Positions 35,323-44,425 are shown, counted from the first letter of the stretch. The stretch: 64,000 bases of DNA from Alicyclobacillus sp. (GCA_023511725.1 JAIMAY010000002.1:1-64000), one strand, 5' to 3'. The notes: a model not told the origin generated them from the letters alone. Program-made: numbers and translations.

Positions 35323-35949
35323 TCACTCCGCGAGTGGATCCGTCGCGGAGGTGAAACGCGGCCCCCAATAGTAGGGGTCCGACAGATTGCTGATGGTGAC
35401 CCCTTTCGAGGACGTTGCCGAAATAAACTGGCCGTTGCCGATGTAGATGCCGACGTGCGAATACGGCTGGCCCGTGGTGTTGAAGAAAACCAGGTCCGCC
35501 GGCTGCAGTTGTGACGCCGACACCGTCTGGCCCACGCTGTGCTGCTGTGCCGCCGTGCGCGGCAGGGAAATACCGAAATGCTGGTACACCGTCATCACAA
35601 ATCCTGAGCAGTCAAAACCCGTGCTGGCAGACGTACCGCCATAGTGGTATGGTACACCCTGGAACTGCTTCGCGTAGGAGATGATCTGTTCACGAAGCAC
35701 CGTCTGCGGCGGTACCAGGGTGAGCACCTCACCCGGATAGATGAGGTTTGGATTGGTGATGTGGTTCCAAGAGATCAGGTCATTGAGGGAGACATGATAG
35801 GCTTGCGAGATCTTCCAGAGCGTATCCCCTGACCTCACCGTGTAGGATGACGGCGCAGCCGATGCAGACACAGCACTGCACATGAGCGCGCCCGACACCC
35901 CCAGGCCGGCGATGAATCCTGCAAGACGACGGATAGGCTGATGCGACAA
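35323..35949 (-). CDS. Secreted LysM - NlpC/P60 cell-wall endopeptidase
   Basis: Signal peptide (residues about 1-31, ending SASA-AP), a LysM domain (about 34-80) and an NlpC/P60 domain (about 85-205) with catalytic Cys in FDCSGFV and His in YSHVGIYIG. It hydrolyses D-Glu-diaminopimelate bonds of peptidoglycan. TTG at 35949 has AGAAGGGAT nine bases upstream. It is directly preceded by a c-di-AMP riboswitch, a common pairing for hydrolases controlled by cell-wall and osmotic stress. Confidence 0.94.
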   Translation of the reverse strand: MSHQPIRRLAGFIAGLGVSGALMCSAVSASAAPSSYTVRSGDTLWKISQAYHVSLNDLISWNHITNPNLIYPGEVLTLVPPQTVLREQIISYAKQFQGVPYHYGGTSASTGFDCSGFVMTVYQHFGISLPRTAAQQHSVGQTVSASQLQPADLVFFNTTGQPYSHVGIYIGNGQFISATSSKGVTISNLSDPYYWGPRFTSATDPLAE

Positions 35950-35967
35950 AGGCTACCATCCCTTCTG

Positions 35968-36071
35968 CGTCCTACGGGGTTAGCTGACGGGTTCGGGACG
36001 AAGGGCATCCCTACGCGCACGGTGCGCGATTCACCCCAAGGCGTGGTTCCCCCGCTCTCGCGATTCGGACG
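35968..36071 (-). promoter_or_regulatory. c-di-AMP riboswitch (ydaO-yuaA)
   Basis: The transcript contains the conserved blocks CGGGGGAACC, TTGGGGTGAATC, GTAGGGAT, then CCCGAACCCGTCAGCTAACC and CGTAGG in the right order, closed by a CGTCC/GGACG P1 helix. The Shine-Dalgarno AGAAGGGAT follows P1 directly. CCCTTC inside the aptamer can pair with GAAGGG of the Shine-Dalgarno, so control of translation is plausible. No U-tract terminator intervenes. Confidence 0.95.
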
Positions 36072-36147
36072 TCGTAGTAGTTTGAGCGTGGATGGAAATG
36101 GAGGGCGCAGGCGCAGCAGGAACGAAACATGCACCCCTGTAGGGTCC

Positions 36148-36176
36148 AGTCTATGAGGCGAAATGATAGGTTACAA
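36148..36176 (-). promoter_or_regulatory. Promoter of the riboswitch-controlled hydrolase
   Basis: Minus-strand TTGTAA (36171-36176), 17-base spacer, TAGACT (36148-36153), about 75 bases upstream of the aptamer. The remaining gap up to 36247 shows nothing else. Confidence 0.5.
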
Positions 36177-36247
36177 GGCGAGATAGATGGAAGGGTTGCC
36201 AGCGCCCAAACATAGATGGAAATCCGTGTGTGAAGCCTGAGAGGGGC

Positions 36248-36276
36248 CGCGTGCGCATGGACGTCATGCGCACGCG
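36248..36276 (-). terminator. 12-bp stem-loop after the dehydratase gene
   Basis: Perfect CGCGTGCGCATG-N5-CATGCGCACGCG six bases after the stop. It has no U tract, so termination may be Rho-aided or the element may be a barrier to the next promoter. Confidence 0.5.
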
Positions 36277-36281
36277 AAGGA

Positions 36282-37286
36282 TCACCGCTCGACCATCACC
36301 AACTCCGCGAGGAGCCCTGGATCCACGTTTCCGCCGCTCAGCACGCACACCAGCGGACCCGTGCCGGGCGCGCGATGATTCCAGGCCGCAGCCGCGGCCA
36401 CCGCACCACTGGGTTCCACCACCAGTTTGGCCAGGACCGCGAGATGTCGCACGGCCACGCGAATCTCCGCCTCGGACACCGTCAGCACACCGCTGACGTG
36501 GCGACGCACGATGGGAAACGTGAACTCGCCCGGATGGCTGGTGCGGAGGCCGTCCGCGATGGTGGTCGTCTCGCCGATGTCGACCACGTGGCCCGCGGCC
36601 AATGAGCGGCGCGTATCATCCGCAATCTCCGGCTCCACCGCATACACATCCGCCTGCGGCCGCAGCGACTTGACGGCGAGGGCAATCCCGCTGGTGAGCC
36701 CGCCCCCGCCGATGGGCACCAACACCGTCTCCACCTCCGGCAGTTGGCGAATGATCTCCAGCCCGACCGTACCCTGGCCGGCGACAATGTCGGGATCGTC
36801 ATAAGGTGGTACATACAGCCATCCCCGCTCTTCGGCCACCTGGCGCGCTCGTTCGATCCGCTCCGCCGAGGTGGTACCGCAGCGCATCACCTCCGCACCG
36901 AGGCCGCGAATGGCCGCCTCTTTCACCGCCACCACCGTCTCCGGCACCACGACAAGGCACGGCACGCCATGATGACGCGCAGCGTACGCCACCGCCTGCC
37001 CGTGATTGCCCGATGAGGCCGTCACGACCCCGCGCAGTTCACCGCGTTCCGCCGCAGCCCGCAGTTTGTTGAACGCACCTCGCAGCTTGAACGCGCCGGT
37101 GCGTTGCAGGTTTTCGCACTTGAAATAGACCGGGCGGCCGATCCGCTCTGACCACGCCGGTGCCGGCAGCAACGGGGTCACCTCTGCCGCCTCGCGGATG
37201 CGCCGATCAGCGCGGCGGATGTCATCCAGCGCTACGGCGTCTGCCTCGGTCGCTGCCGATGGGCCCCCCTGCACTGGGTCTCCCAT
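36282..37286 (-). CDS. Threonine dehydratase / serine racemase-like PLP enzyme
   Basis: Fold-type II PLP enzyme of 334 residues. The Schiff-base lysine is in GAFKLRGAFNK, the phosphate loop is GGGGLTSG, and SSGNHGQAVA binds the substrate carboxylate. There is no C-terminal ACT domain, so it is the catabolic type (TdcB) or a serine racemase/threo-3-hydroxyaspartate dehydratase. ATG at 37286 follows GGGGAGG. Followed by a 12-bp stem-loop; LysR gene lies just upstream in the same direction. Confidence 0.9.
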   Translation of the reverse strand: MGDPVQGGPSAATEADAVALDDIRRADRRIREAAEVTPLLPAPAWSERIGRPVYFKCENLQRTGAFKLRGAFNKLRAAAERGELRGVVTASSGNHGQAVAYAARHHGVPCLVVVPETVVAVKEAAIRGLGAEVMRCGTTSAERIERARQVAEERGWLYVPPYDDPDIVAGQGTVGLEIIRQLPEVETVLVPIGGGGLTSGIALAVKSLRPQADVYAVEPEIADDTRRSLAAGHVVDIGETTTIADGLRTSHPGEFTFPIVRRHVSGVLTVSEAEIRVAVRHLAVLAKLVVEPSGAVAAAAAWNHRAPGTGPLVCVLSGGNVDPGLLAELVMVER

Positions 37287-37355
37287 AGGACTCGCCTCCC
37301 CTACCTCTTTGCCTCCCAGATACACCTTGACACCACCGCTGACCTCGGATCAAGT

Positions 37356-38264
37356 TCACCCGGCGGGCGCTTGGTTGCTCGGCTCGGCGATCCGCGGCAG
37401 AAACGCCGCGAACCGCTCGGCGCTGGCGGGCATGGGACCCTCACGGCGCACAACCAGCGTGATCACCCGGGACCCCAGGTCATCTCGCGCCGCGATGCGT
37501 GCCAGCCGGTGGGCGGCCACATCATCCTGCACGCAGGAGCGGGGCAGGATGGACAGACCCACGCCTGTCTGGACGAGGCGGCTGGCACTCTCCAGGCTAT
37601 CGGTTTCCGCCGCCACCGCGTGATCCAGGCCGCCCAGCCAACGGTCGACGATGGTCCGGAGCCCAGAGCCCCGCTGCATCAGCACCAGCGGGTGGCGCAC
37701 CACCTCCTCCACCGACACGGGCGGCCCGTCCGCGAGCGGGTGATCCGGCGGCGCCACCAACCACAGGTCGTCGCGAAACAGCGGATGCGCCTCCACCGCC
37801 TCAGCCCACGTGGGATCCACCGTGGTGACGATGCCGAGGTCCACCTCGCGCTGCACCAGCGCATGCAGGACCTGCAAGGAGGATCCGGTGCGCAGCCGGA
37901 ACTGCACGCGGGGGTGCAGCGTCCGGTAGGCCGCCACCAGCGGCGGCAGCAGGTAGATGGACGGGGTCAGGCCGGCGCCAACGTAGATGGTGCCGGCCTC
38001 TGGATCACGCAGGCTGTCGAGTTCGTCGGCCATCTTACGCTCGAGATCCAGCACCCGCCGCGCGTATTGATACACCAGTTCCCCAGCCCGGTTGAGCACC
38101 AACCGACGGCCGGTGCGCTCGAACAGGCGCATGCCCACCTGCTGCTCGAGCTGCTGAATGCGCCTGGTCAGCGTCGGTTGCGTCACATGAAGCGTCTCCG
38201 CAGCGTGCACCAGCGTCTCACTCTCGACGACCTGGACAAAGGTGCTCAGCAACGACTCGTTCAT
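37356..38264 (-). CDS. LysR-family transcriptional regulator
   Basis: Winged HTH (residues about 4-62, TLVHAAETLHVTQPTLTRRI) and a periplasmic-binding-like effector domain (about 90-300), 302 residues. ATG at 38264 follows GGAGG. It is divergent from purA and 69 bases upstream of the dehydratase gene on the same strand, so the dehydratase is a likely target. Confidence 0.93.
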   Translation of the reverse strand: MNESLLSTFVQVVESETLVHAAETLHVTQPTLTRRIQQLEQQVGMRLFERTGRRLVLNRAGELVYQYARRVLDLERKMADELDSLRDPEAGTIYVGAGLTPSIYLLPPLVAAYRTLHPRVQFRLRTGSSLQVLHALVQREVDLGIVTTVDPTWAEAVEAHPLFRDDLWLVAPPDHPLADGPPVSVEEVVRHPLVLMQRGSGLRTIVDRWLGGLDHAVAAETDSLESASRLVQTGVGLSILPRSCVQDDVAAHRLARIAARDDLGSRVITLVVRREGPMPASAERFAAFLPRIAEPSNQAPAG

Positions 38265-38291
38265 CCGTCCGCCCTCCGTCTCGTTTTGCTC

Positions 38292-38310
38292 GATATGCAG
38301 ACGGCGTATC
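38292..38310. promoter_or_regulatory. Candidate LysR binding site
   Basis: GATA-N11-TATC, a dyad of T-N11-A type, between the divergent LysR and purA genes, 28 bases before the LysR start. It fits autoregulation by LysR proteins. Confidence 0.35.
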
Positions 38311-38396
38311 ACAGGTATTCAACAAACCAATTTTACTCATATAGAGGAGTCGCGTACACTGGAACCGTCAGCATCAAGCGAGGAGGCGCTGCGCGA

Positions 38397-39659
38397 GTGA
38401 TTCACGCGGTGGTCGGAGCCCAGTACGGTGACGAAGGCAAGGGCAAGATGGTCGACTATTTCGCAGGTCAGGCGGACATGGTCATCCGCTACCAGGGTGG
38501 CGGCAACGCCGGACACACGATAGTGAATGAGTACGGGAAATTTGCATTGCACCTGGTGCCCTCGGGGATCTTTCACGAAGGGACGATGTGCGTCATTGGC
38601 ACGGGGGTGGTCGTGCATCCGATGAATCTGGTGCGCGAGCTGAAGATGCTCCGGGACGCGGGGATTCCCGCGCAGAACCTGGTGATCTCCGAGCGCGCGC
38701 ACCTTGTGCTGCCCTACCACATCTGGCAGGATGAGTACGAGGAGCAGATCCGGTCGCGCAAGGTGGGCACCACGAAGCAGGGCATTGGGCCGGCGTACCA
38801 GGACAAGGCCGGCCGGTTCGGCTTGCAGATTGGCGAGATGCGCGACGTTCAGCATTTTCGCGAACGGCTGACGGCAGCGTGGGAGCTGAAGCTGCGCAAG
38901 ATGCCCGGCCTGGCAGAGGTGGCCGGCTCCTTCGACGAGATGTGGGACGAGTTGATGGCCGCCCGCGAGGTGTTGCTCCCCCTCGTGCAGGACACATTGC
39001 CGCTCATCCGCGACGCCGTGCGCGGCGGCAAGCACGTGCTGCTCGAGGGCCAGTTGGGCGTCATGCGCGATCTCGACTGGGGCGTGTACCCGTTCGTCAC
39101 CTCGTCCAATCCCATCGCCGGCGCGGTGGCGGTGGGGGCCGGCGTACCGCCGACGGCCATCGGGCGGATCACCGGCATCACCAAAGCTTACACGACGGCC
39201 GTCGGCGAAGGGCCGTTTCCCACGCAGCTGGAGGACGAGATCGGCCGCTGGTTGCAGGAGAAAGGCGGCGAGTACGGTGCCACCACCGGACGTCCGCGCG
39301 CCTGCGGCTGGCTGGATGCGGCAGCGCTCCGGTACGGCGCATGGTTGAACGGCTACACCGAACTGGCGCTGATGAAGCTCGATGTGCTCAGCGGCCTGTC
39401 GGAAGTGCGGATCTGCACCGGCTACGAGTTGAACGGACAGCAGCACGCATGGCCGCTACCCGCCTGGCAGTACGAGCATGTGACGCCCATCTACGAGACG
39501 CTGCCCGGTTGGCGTGAGGACATCTCCGATTGCCGCCACTTTGACGACCTGCCCGAAAACGCCCGGCGGTTCGTGGAGCGCGTGGAGGCGCTGACCGAGG
39601 TGAAAATCCGCTACATTTCGGTCGGCCCACGCCGCGAGCAGACCATCGAGAGGACGTGA
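38397..39659 (+). CDS. purA: Adenylosuccinate synthetase
   Basis: Joins IMP and aspartate with GTP in AMP synthesis. The start GTG-Ile-His-Ala-Val-Val-GAQYGDEGKGK gives the P-loop, with catalytic Asp and His in GDEGKGK and NAGHTI. GTTKQGIGPAYQDKAGR and VTSSNPIAG, TTGRPRACGWLD follow as expected. GTG at 38397 follows AGGAGG (spacing 10) and gives 420 residues, the family length. The open frame extends 342 codons upstream over the antisense of LysR, which is an artefact of GC bias. Confidence 0.97.
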   Translation: MIHAVVGAQYGDEGKGKMVDYFAGQADMVIRYQGGGNAGHTIVNEYGKFALHLVPSGIFHEGTMCVIGTGVVVHPMNLVRELKMLRDAGIPAQNLVISERAHLVLPYHIWQDEYEEQIRSRKVGTTKQGIGPAYQDKAGRFGLQIGEMRDVQHFRERLTAAWELKLRKMPGLAEVAGSFDEMWDELMAAREVLLPLVQDTLPLIRDAVRGGKHVLLEGQLGVMRDLDWGVYPFVTSSNPIAGAVAVGAGVPPTAIGRITGITKAYTTAVGEGPFPTQLEDEIGRWLQEKGGEYGATTGRPRACGWLDAAALRYGAWLNGYTELALMKLDVLSGLSEVRICTGYELNGQQHAWPLPAWQYEHVTPIYETLPGWREDISDCRHFDDLPENARRFVERVEALTEVKIRYISVGPRREQTIERT

Positions 39660-39666
39660 CGAGGCT

Positions 39667-40332
39667 ATGACGACGTTCTGCGAGACACTCCGGCTCGACG
39701 CCGATCATTTGTGGCGACAGAGCTTTGAGCACCCGTTCGTTCGCGGTATCGCCGATGGCAGCCTGCCAGTCCAGCGGTTCGCACACTACGTGCTGAATGA
39801 TTCCTACTACCTCAGCGTGTTCGCCAAAGTGCAGTCGCTGGCGGCGGCCAAAGCGCCAGATCTGGCGACGGCGGGTCGTCTCGCCCACCATGCGGCGATG
39901 ACGGCTGAGGCCGAGCACCAGTTGCATGAGACATTTTTTGGGATGCTGGGCGTCCAGCGGGGGCCCGATTTCGTACCAGCGCCGGCTGCCTACCGCTACG
40001 CCACGCACCTGCTGGCCGTCGCGGCGGAAGGTGATTTCGGCGAGATTCTGGCCGCCATCCTGCCCTGCTACTGGCTCTACTGGGAAATCGGCGAGCGCCT
40101 GAAGGATGCACAGCCGAACCATCCCATCTACGACAAGTGGATCCGGACGTACGGCGACGAGTGGTACGGGGAACTGGTGAGGGAGCAAATCGAACGTCTG
40201 AACGCGTGCGCCGACACCTCCGACGACGCGGCGCGCACTCGCATGCGCCGCCATTTCCTGATCTCGAGCCAGTACGAGTTGGAGTTTTGGAATATCGGCT
40301 GGACACTGGAAGGATGGCCGTTCGATGCCTGA
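39667..40332 (+). CDS. tenA: TenA family aminopyrimidine aminohydrolase (thiaminase II)
   Basis: Salvages the pyrimidine half of degraded thiamin. The catalytic cysteine is C134 in ILPCYWLYWEIG, with active-site Tyr and Glu in YYLSVF and YELEFWNIGW. Length 221 residues is standard. It starts 7 bases after purA and overlaps the EamA gene by 8, so it sits in a purA-tenA-EamA operon. No TPP riboswitch precedes it, which is unusual for thiamin salvage genes. Confidence 0.95.
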   Translation: MTTFCETLRLDADHLWRQSFEHPFVRGIADGSLPVQRFAHYVLNDSYYLSVFAKVQSLAAAKAPDLATAGRLAHHAAMTAEAEHQLHETFFGMLGVQRGPDFVPAPAAYRYATHLLAVAAEGDFGEILAAILPCYWLYWEIGERLKDAQPNHPIYDKWIRTYGDEWYGELVREQIERLNACADTSDDAARTRMRRHFLISSQYELEFWNIGWTLEGWPFDA

Positions 40333-41269
40333 ACCGATGGCGGTGCGTTCCGGGATCGACATGCGCCAACTGGGTTTGGTGAGCGTGATCTGCGCCGCCA
40401 TTCTGTGGGGCGTCTCCGGGACCGTGGCACAGCGCTTGTTTCAAGCCGGTTGGTTCACCCCCAGCGCCCTAGTGGGCTTGCGCATGACGGTGGCCGGACT
40501 CCTGTTGCTCGCCGGTGCTGGCGTTGGCCGGCGCGGTCAGGTCTGGGCCGTGTGGGCATCGCGGGATGACGCCCTGCGCCTGCTGCTGTTTGCCGTGGCC
40601 GGGCTGTTCGGAGTGCAGTACACCTATTTCGCCGCCATTCACGCTGGCAACGCCGCCGCAGCCACCTTTCTGCAGTATGTGGGACCTGTGCTGATTGCCC
40701 TGTGGTCAGCGCTTAGCGCACGCCGCTGGCCCGGGCGCCGCATCGGCGCCGCGGTGGCGCTGGCCATTGCGGGAAGCTTCCTTCTCACTACGGGCGGCCG
40801 GCCTGGCCACCTGGACATTCCCCTTGCCGGTGTGCTCTGGGGGCTGGCCTCCGCCGTCACGATGGCCTTCTACACCGTCTATCCGGCGCCACTGCTCCGG
40901 CGCTACGACTCGGCCGTGATCACAGGTTGGGCGATGCTGATGGGCGGGCTGTGCGCCGGATGCCTGCGGCCGTGGCGCGGCGTTCACACGGCACTCCCGC
41001 AGGCATGGCTGTGGGCCCTGTTCGTCGTTGTGCTCGGTACACTGGTCCCGTTCTGGTTGTACCTGATGAGTCTGCGTTGGATCACGCCCACTGAAACGGG
41101 ACTCACCGCATGCCTGGAACCTCTCTCGGCCGCACTGGCGTCGGTCCTTTGGCTGCATCTGCCCGTGACGGCCGGTCTCGTTGCCGGCGGGGCCTGCATC
41201 CTCGCCACCTTGGTGCTGCTGGCACGGCCGAGCACGGATGGGAGTGGGCCGGGCGGCGCCGCCCCGTGA
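40325..41269 (+). CDS. EamA/DMT-family transporter
   Basis: Ten predicted helices in two EamA repeats, 314 residues (ILWGVSGTVAQRLF in TM1, LWGLASAVTMAFYTVYPAPL at the start of repeat two). ATG at 40325 follows GGAAGG inside the tenA end. Coupling to tenA suggests import of a thiamin pyrimidine or export of a by-product; that is inference. Confidence 0.88.
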   Translation: MPEPMAVRSGIDMRQLGLVSVICAAILWGVSGTVAQRLFQAGWFTPSALVGLRMTVAGLLLLAGAGVGRRGQVWAVWASRDDALRLLLFAVAGLFGVQYTYFAAIHAGNAAAATFLQYVGPVLIALWSALSARRWPGRRIGAAVALAIAGSFLLTTGGRPGHLDIPLAGVLWGLASAVTMAFYTVYPAPLLRRYDSAVITGWAMLMGGLCAGCLRPWRGVHTALPQAWLWALFVVVLGTLVPFWLYLMSLRWITPTETGLTACLEPLSAALASVLWLHLPVTAGLVAGGACILATLVLLARPSTDGSGPGGAAP

Positions 41270-41315
41270 CGGGATGGCGCCCCCCATCAGCGGCCGAAAC
41301 CGATGCAGCGGCGCC

Positions 41316-42386
41316 TCACGCCAGGTCGCGCAATCGAGCGATGATGGCGTCGGTCACCTCCGCGGTGGTCGCGCGTCCACCCAGATCAGGCGTCTTGATG
41401 CCTGCCAGCAGCGTCTCCTCGATGGCGATCAGCAATCGCTCGCCCAGCTCCGCCTCACCGATGAAGTCGAGCATCATCTTCCCCGTCCAAATCTGACCAA
41501 TCGGGTTGGCGATGCCCTTGCCGGCAATGTCCGGCGCGGACCCGTGCACGGGTTCAAACATGGAGGGGTAGCGCCGCTCCGGATTGATGTTGGCCGCCGG
41601 CGCCATGCCGATGCTGCCCATCACCGCAGCGCCCAGGTCGGTCAAGATGTCGCCGAACAGGTTGGAGCCCACCACCACGTCGAACTCCCACGGCTTGAGC
41701 ACAAACTGCGCGGCCAGCGCATCCACGTGCATGATCTGTAGGGCCACGTCGGGATACGATGCGGCCATCTCGCGGCAGATCTGGTCCCAGAACGGCATCG
41801 AATGAATGATGCCATTGGACTTGGTGGCCGCCGTCAGGCGACGCCGGGGCCAGGTGCGAGCGAGATCGAACGCGTAGCGCAGGATACGTTCGACCGCCAT
41901 GCGCGAGAAGTAATTCACCTGCACGGCCGTCTCGAACGCCGTACCGTCGTGGATGCGGCCGCCCATGTTGGAGTACTCGCCTTCGCTGTTCTCGCGGACC
42001 ACCACGAAGTTGATGTCCCGCGCCCGCTCATCGCGCAGCGGCGAGTCGACACCGCGCAGCGTACGCACGGGACGCAGATTCACGTACTGTTGAAAGCCGC
42101 GCCGGATGGGAATGAGCATGCCCCACAGGGACACGTGGTCCGGCACGGTTGGAAAGCCACACGCACCAAGAAAGATCAGTTCAAACGCGGACAGCGTGTC
42201 GAGCGCGTCCTTGGGCATCATCTCACCGTGCTCCAGGTAATACTCGCAGCTCCACGGAAACGATTGGTATTCAAACTTCAGGCCGCCGTGTACCTCGGCG
42301 ACGGCGTCCAGCACCCGTACCGCCGCGGGCACGACCTCTTTGCCAATCCCGTCCCCCGGGACCAGCGCGACAGACACCTTGCGCAT
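41316..42386 (-). CDS. Tartrate / D-malate dehydrogenase (decarboxylating)
   Basis: Beta-decarboxylating dehydrogenase of 356 residues, of the isopropylmalate dehydrogenase family but TtuC/DmlA-like (GFPTVPDHVSLWGMLIPIRRGF). Catalytic Tyr in GEYSNMGG, Lys in ATKSNGI, metal Asp pair in GSNLFGDILTDLGAA. ATG at 42386 follows AGGAGGG; the open frame upstream runs antisense to the DUF2520 gene and is not real. Uses NAD with Mn2+ to make pyruvate or oxaloglycolate; tartrate versus D-malate cannot be separated by sequence. Confidence 0.9.
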   Translation of the reverse strand: MRKVSVALVPGDGIGKEVVPAAVRVLDAVAEVHGGLKFEYQSFPWSCEYYLEHGEMMPKDALDTLSAFELIFLGACGFPTVPDHVSLWGMLIPIRRGFQQYVNLRPVRTLRGVDSPLRDERARDINFVVVRENSEGEYSNMGGRIHDGTAFETAVQVNYFSRMAVERILRYAFDLARTWPRRRLTAATKSNGIIHSMPFWDQICREMAASYPDVALQIMHVDALAAQFVLKPWEFDVVVGSNLFGDILTDLGAAVMGSIGMAPAANINPERRYPSMFEPVHGSAPDIAGKGIANPIGQIWTGKMMLDFIGEAELGERLLIAIEETLLAGIKTPDLGGRATTAEVTDAIIARLRDLA

Positions 42387-42508
42387 TCCAGCCACCCTCC
42401 TGCCGGCGCCTGTGCACCGTGTTTTCCTCGCCCGATGATACCACTGTGCTACAATAGGGCCAAGTTGGAAGCGCTTCGCCAATTCGTGGCGGCCAAGGGG
42501 GCGAGCAC

Positions 42509-43441
42509 ATGCAGGTGGCTTTGGTGGGATGCGGACGCGTGGCCACCAGCCTCGCCTTGGCGCTGCTGCGCCGGAAGGATGAGACCTGGCGGCCCACCGC
42601 ATTTTTTGTGCGCGATCCCGCCTCTCCCCGCGCGCATGAGGCCGCCGCGGCCACGGGGCTGCAAGTTCAGCCGCTGGCGCGTGCAGCCGCGCGCGTGGAC
42701 AGCGAAACGCTGCTGCTGATTGCCGTCGCCGACCGGGCGATTGCCGATGTGGCGGCAGCGCTGGCTGCACAGGGCGTACACCCCGCCGGCGCCGCCCACA
42801 CCGCCGGCAGTATGGGAAAAGAGGCGCTGGCCGCACTGGCCGCCAGCGGCGTGCCCACGGGTTCCATCCATCCCCTGCAGACCGTAGCGCAGCCGGACCC
42901 CGACGTGTTCACCGGCGCGTGGTGCTGCGTGGACGGCGATGCGGCGCTGCGCCTTGTGCTCGAGGCGCTGGCCTCGGCGTTGGGGATGCAGCCGTTCAGC
43001 GTCCCGGCCGATGCGAGACCTCGTTACCACGCCGCTGCGGTGCTGGCCTCCAACGCCCTCGTCGCGCTGGCGGCCGCTGCGGCCGAGGCGATGCCGCTGT
43101 CCGACGGCCTTTCACCGCTTCTACCGCTGATGCGGCGCACGCTGGCCAACCTGGAACATATGGGCTTGCCCAACGCCCTCACAGGACCTGTCGAGCGCGG
43201 CGACCTGACCACCATCCGTCGCCATCTCGAAGCCTTGAGGGATCTTCGCAGTGCAGCCCGGGCGTACCGCGCGCTCGCGGACGTCACGGTCAATGTCGCG
43301 CTGCGAAAGGGCACGCTCGACGCGGACCAGGCCACTGCGCTGCGCACACTACTGGGAGCCCATGCTCCCGGAGACGGAGGAGACCCAGATGGCAAAGCGG
43401 ATCACGACACGCAAACTCGTGCAGATGAAACAGGCCGGTGA
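42509..43441 (+). CDS. Rossmann / DUF2520 protein (COG5495), pantothenate-linked
   Basis: A 310-residue protein with an N-terminal Rossmann motif (VALVGCGRVATSLALAL) and a C-terminal helical DUF2520 domain, similar in layout to ketopantoate reductase. It overlaps panB by 53 bases. DUF2520 genes often precede panB/panC in Firmicutes; a role in pantothenate supply is inferred from this, and a reductase activity from fold only. ATG at 42509 follows AAGGGGG; TACAAT at 42450-42455 is a possible -10. Confidence 0.85.
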   Translation: MQVALVGCGRVATSLALALLRRKDETWRPTAFFVRDPASPRAHEAAAATGLQVQPLARAAARVDSETLLLIAVADRAIADVAAALAAQGVHPAGAAHTAGSMGKEALAALAASGVPTGSIHPLQTVAQPDPDVFTGAWCCVDGDAALRLVLEALASALGMQPFSVPADARPRYHAAAVLASNALVALAAAAAEAMPLSDGLSPLLPLMRRTLANLEHMGLPNALTGPVERGDLTTIRRHLEALRDLRSAARAYRALADVTVNVALRKGTLDADQATALRTLLGAHAPGDGGDPDGKADHDTQTRADETGR

Positions 43442-44258
43442 ACGCATTGCGATGATCACGGCGTACGACTACCCGATAGCGCGTCTGCTGGATGAGGCCG
43501 GGGTGCACATGCTGCTGGTCGGCGACTCGCTGGGGATGGTGGTGCAGGGTCATGACAGCACCATTCCGGTCACGCTGGATCACATGGTGTATCATGCCAG
43601 CCTCGTCAGCCGGGCCGCCGAACGGGCGCTGGTCGTCGCAGATCTGCCGTTTTTGACGTATCAGGTGTCGGCGGAGCAGGCGCTCCAGAGCGCCGCACGC
43701 CTGATGCAAGAGGGGGGCGCGCACGCGGTGAAGCTGGAGGGCGGGGGTGAGATGGCCCACACCGTGCGCCGCTTGGTGGATAGCGGGATCCCGGTGATGG
43801 GCCACCTGGGCCTCACACCGCAGTCCGTTCACGCCCTCGGCGGTTTCACGGTGCAGGGCCGCACACGGAACGCCGCGGAGCGCCTGCTCGCCGATGCCAT
43901 GGCGCTGGAAGAGGCGGGCGCGTTCAGCCTGGTGCTGGAGATGGTGCCGGCCGAAGTGGCGGGACTCATCCGGCGCAAGCTGACCATCCCCGTCATCGGC
44001 ATTGGCGCGGGACCCGACTGTGACGGTCAGGTGCTGGTGTTCCACGACATGATGGGTCTCACCAGCGGCTACATCCCACGCCACAACAAGGTGTATGCGC
44101 AACTCGCGGACGTGATCCGTCAGGCCGCAGCCGCATACTGCACGGAGGTGGCCGAAGGCACGTTCCCCGGCGACGGGCAGACCATCCGGCTCAAACCCGA
44201 AGAGCGCGAGGCACTGCGCGACCTGCTCGAGGAGGCGCCGGCGACACCCGCGCGCTGA
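43389..44258 (+). CDS. panB: Ketopantoate hydroxymethyltransferase
   Basis: Adds a hydroxymethyl group from methylene-THF to 2-oxoisovalerate. ITAYDYPIARLLDEAG, LLVGDSLGMVVQGH (Mg2+ ligand Asp), VKLEGGGE, GHLGLTPQS and IGIGAGPDCDGQVLVFHD are canonical. Length 289 residues is normal. ATG at 43389 follows GGAGGAG inside the end of the DUF2520 gene. panC and panD are not adjacent, so the pathway is split in this genome. The supply of methylene-THF ties it to folD at 62745. Confidence 0.96.
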   Translation: MAKRITTRKLVQMKQAGERIAMITAYDYPIARLLDEAGVHMLLVGDSLGMVVQGHDSTIPVTLDHMVYHASLVSRAAERALVVADLPFLTYQVSAEQALQSAARLMQEGGAHAVKLEGGGEMAHTVRRLVDSGIPVMGHLGLTPQSVHALGGFTVQGRTRNAAERLLADAMALEEAGAFSLVLEMVPAEVAGLIRRKLTIPVIGIGAGPDCDGQVLVFHDMMGLTSGYIPRHNKVYAQLADVIRQAAAAYCTEVAEGTFPGDGQTIRLKPEEREALRDLLEEAPATPAR

Positions 44259-44361
44259 AGCACTGCGAACGATCCGGGATGCCGTGCGCGCATGCACATC
44301 CGGTTTACTGAACCATCACCCGTGCCCAGCCCCGGCCCTGCGGATCACTCTCCCCCAGCTT

Positions 44362-44376
44362 CGGCCCGAGGGGCCG
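44362..44376. other. Short GC stem-loop between panB and the OPT gene
   Basis: CGGCCC-GAG-GGGCCG with longer imperfect outer arms; no U tract on either strand. It may mark the ends of the two convergent transcripts. Confidence 0.3.
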
Positions 44377-44425
44377 GGACTGGCGTCGCGCCGGTTCGGC
44401 CAGATGCCCGCGCGCAGGCGGGTTG

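Noticed and set aside
37371-38396. Long N-terminal extension of the purA frame
   Set aside because: Antisense to the LysR gene; purA homology and the AGGAGG site begin at 38397.
42387-42836. Upstream extension of the tartrate dehydrogenase frame
   Set aside because: Antisense to the DUF2520 gene; the family N-terminus and ribosome site are at 42386.
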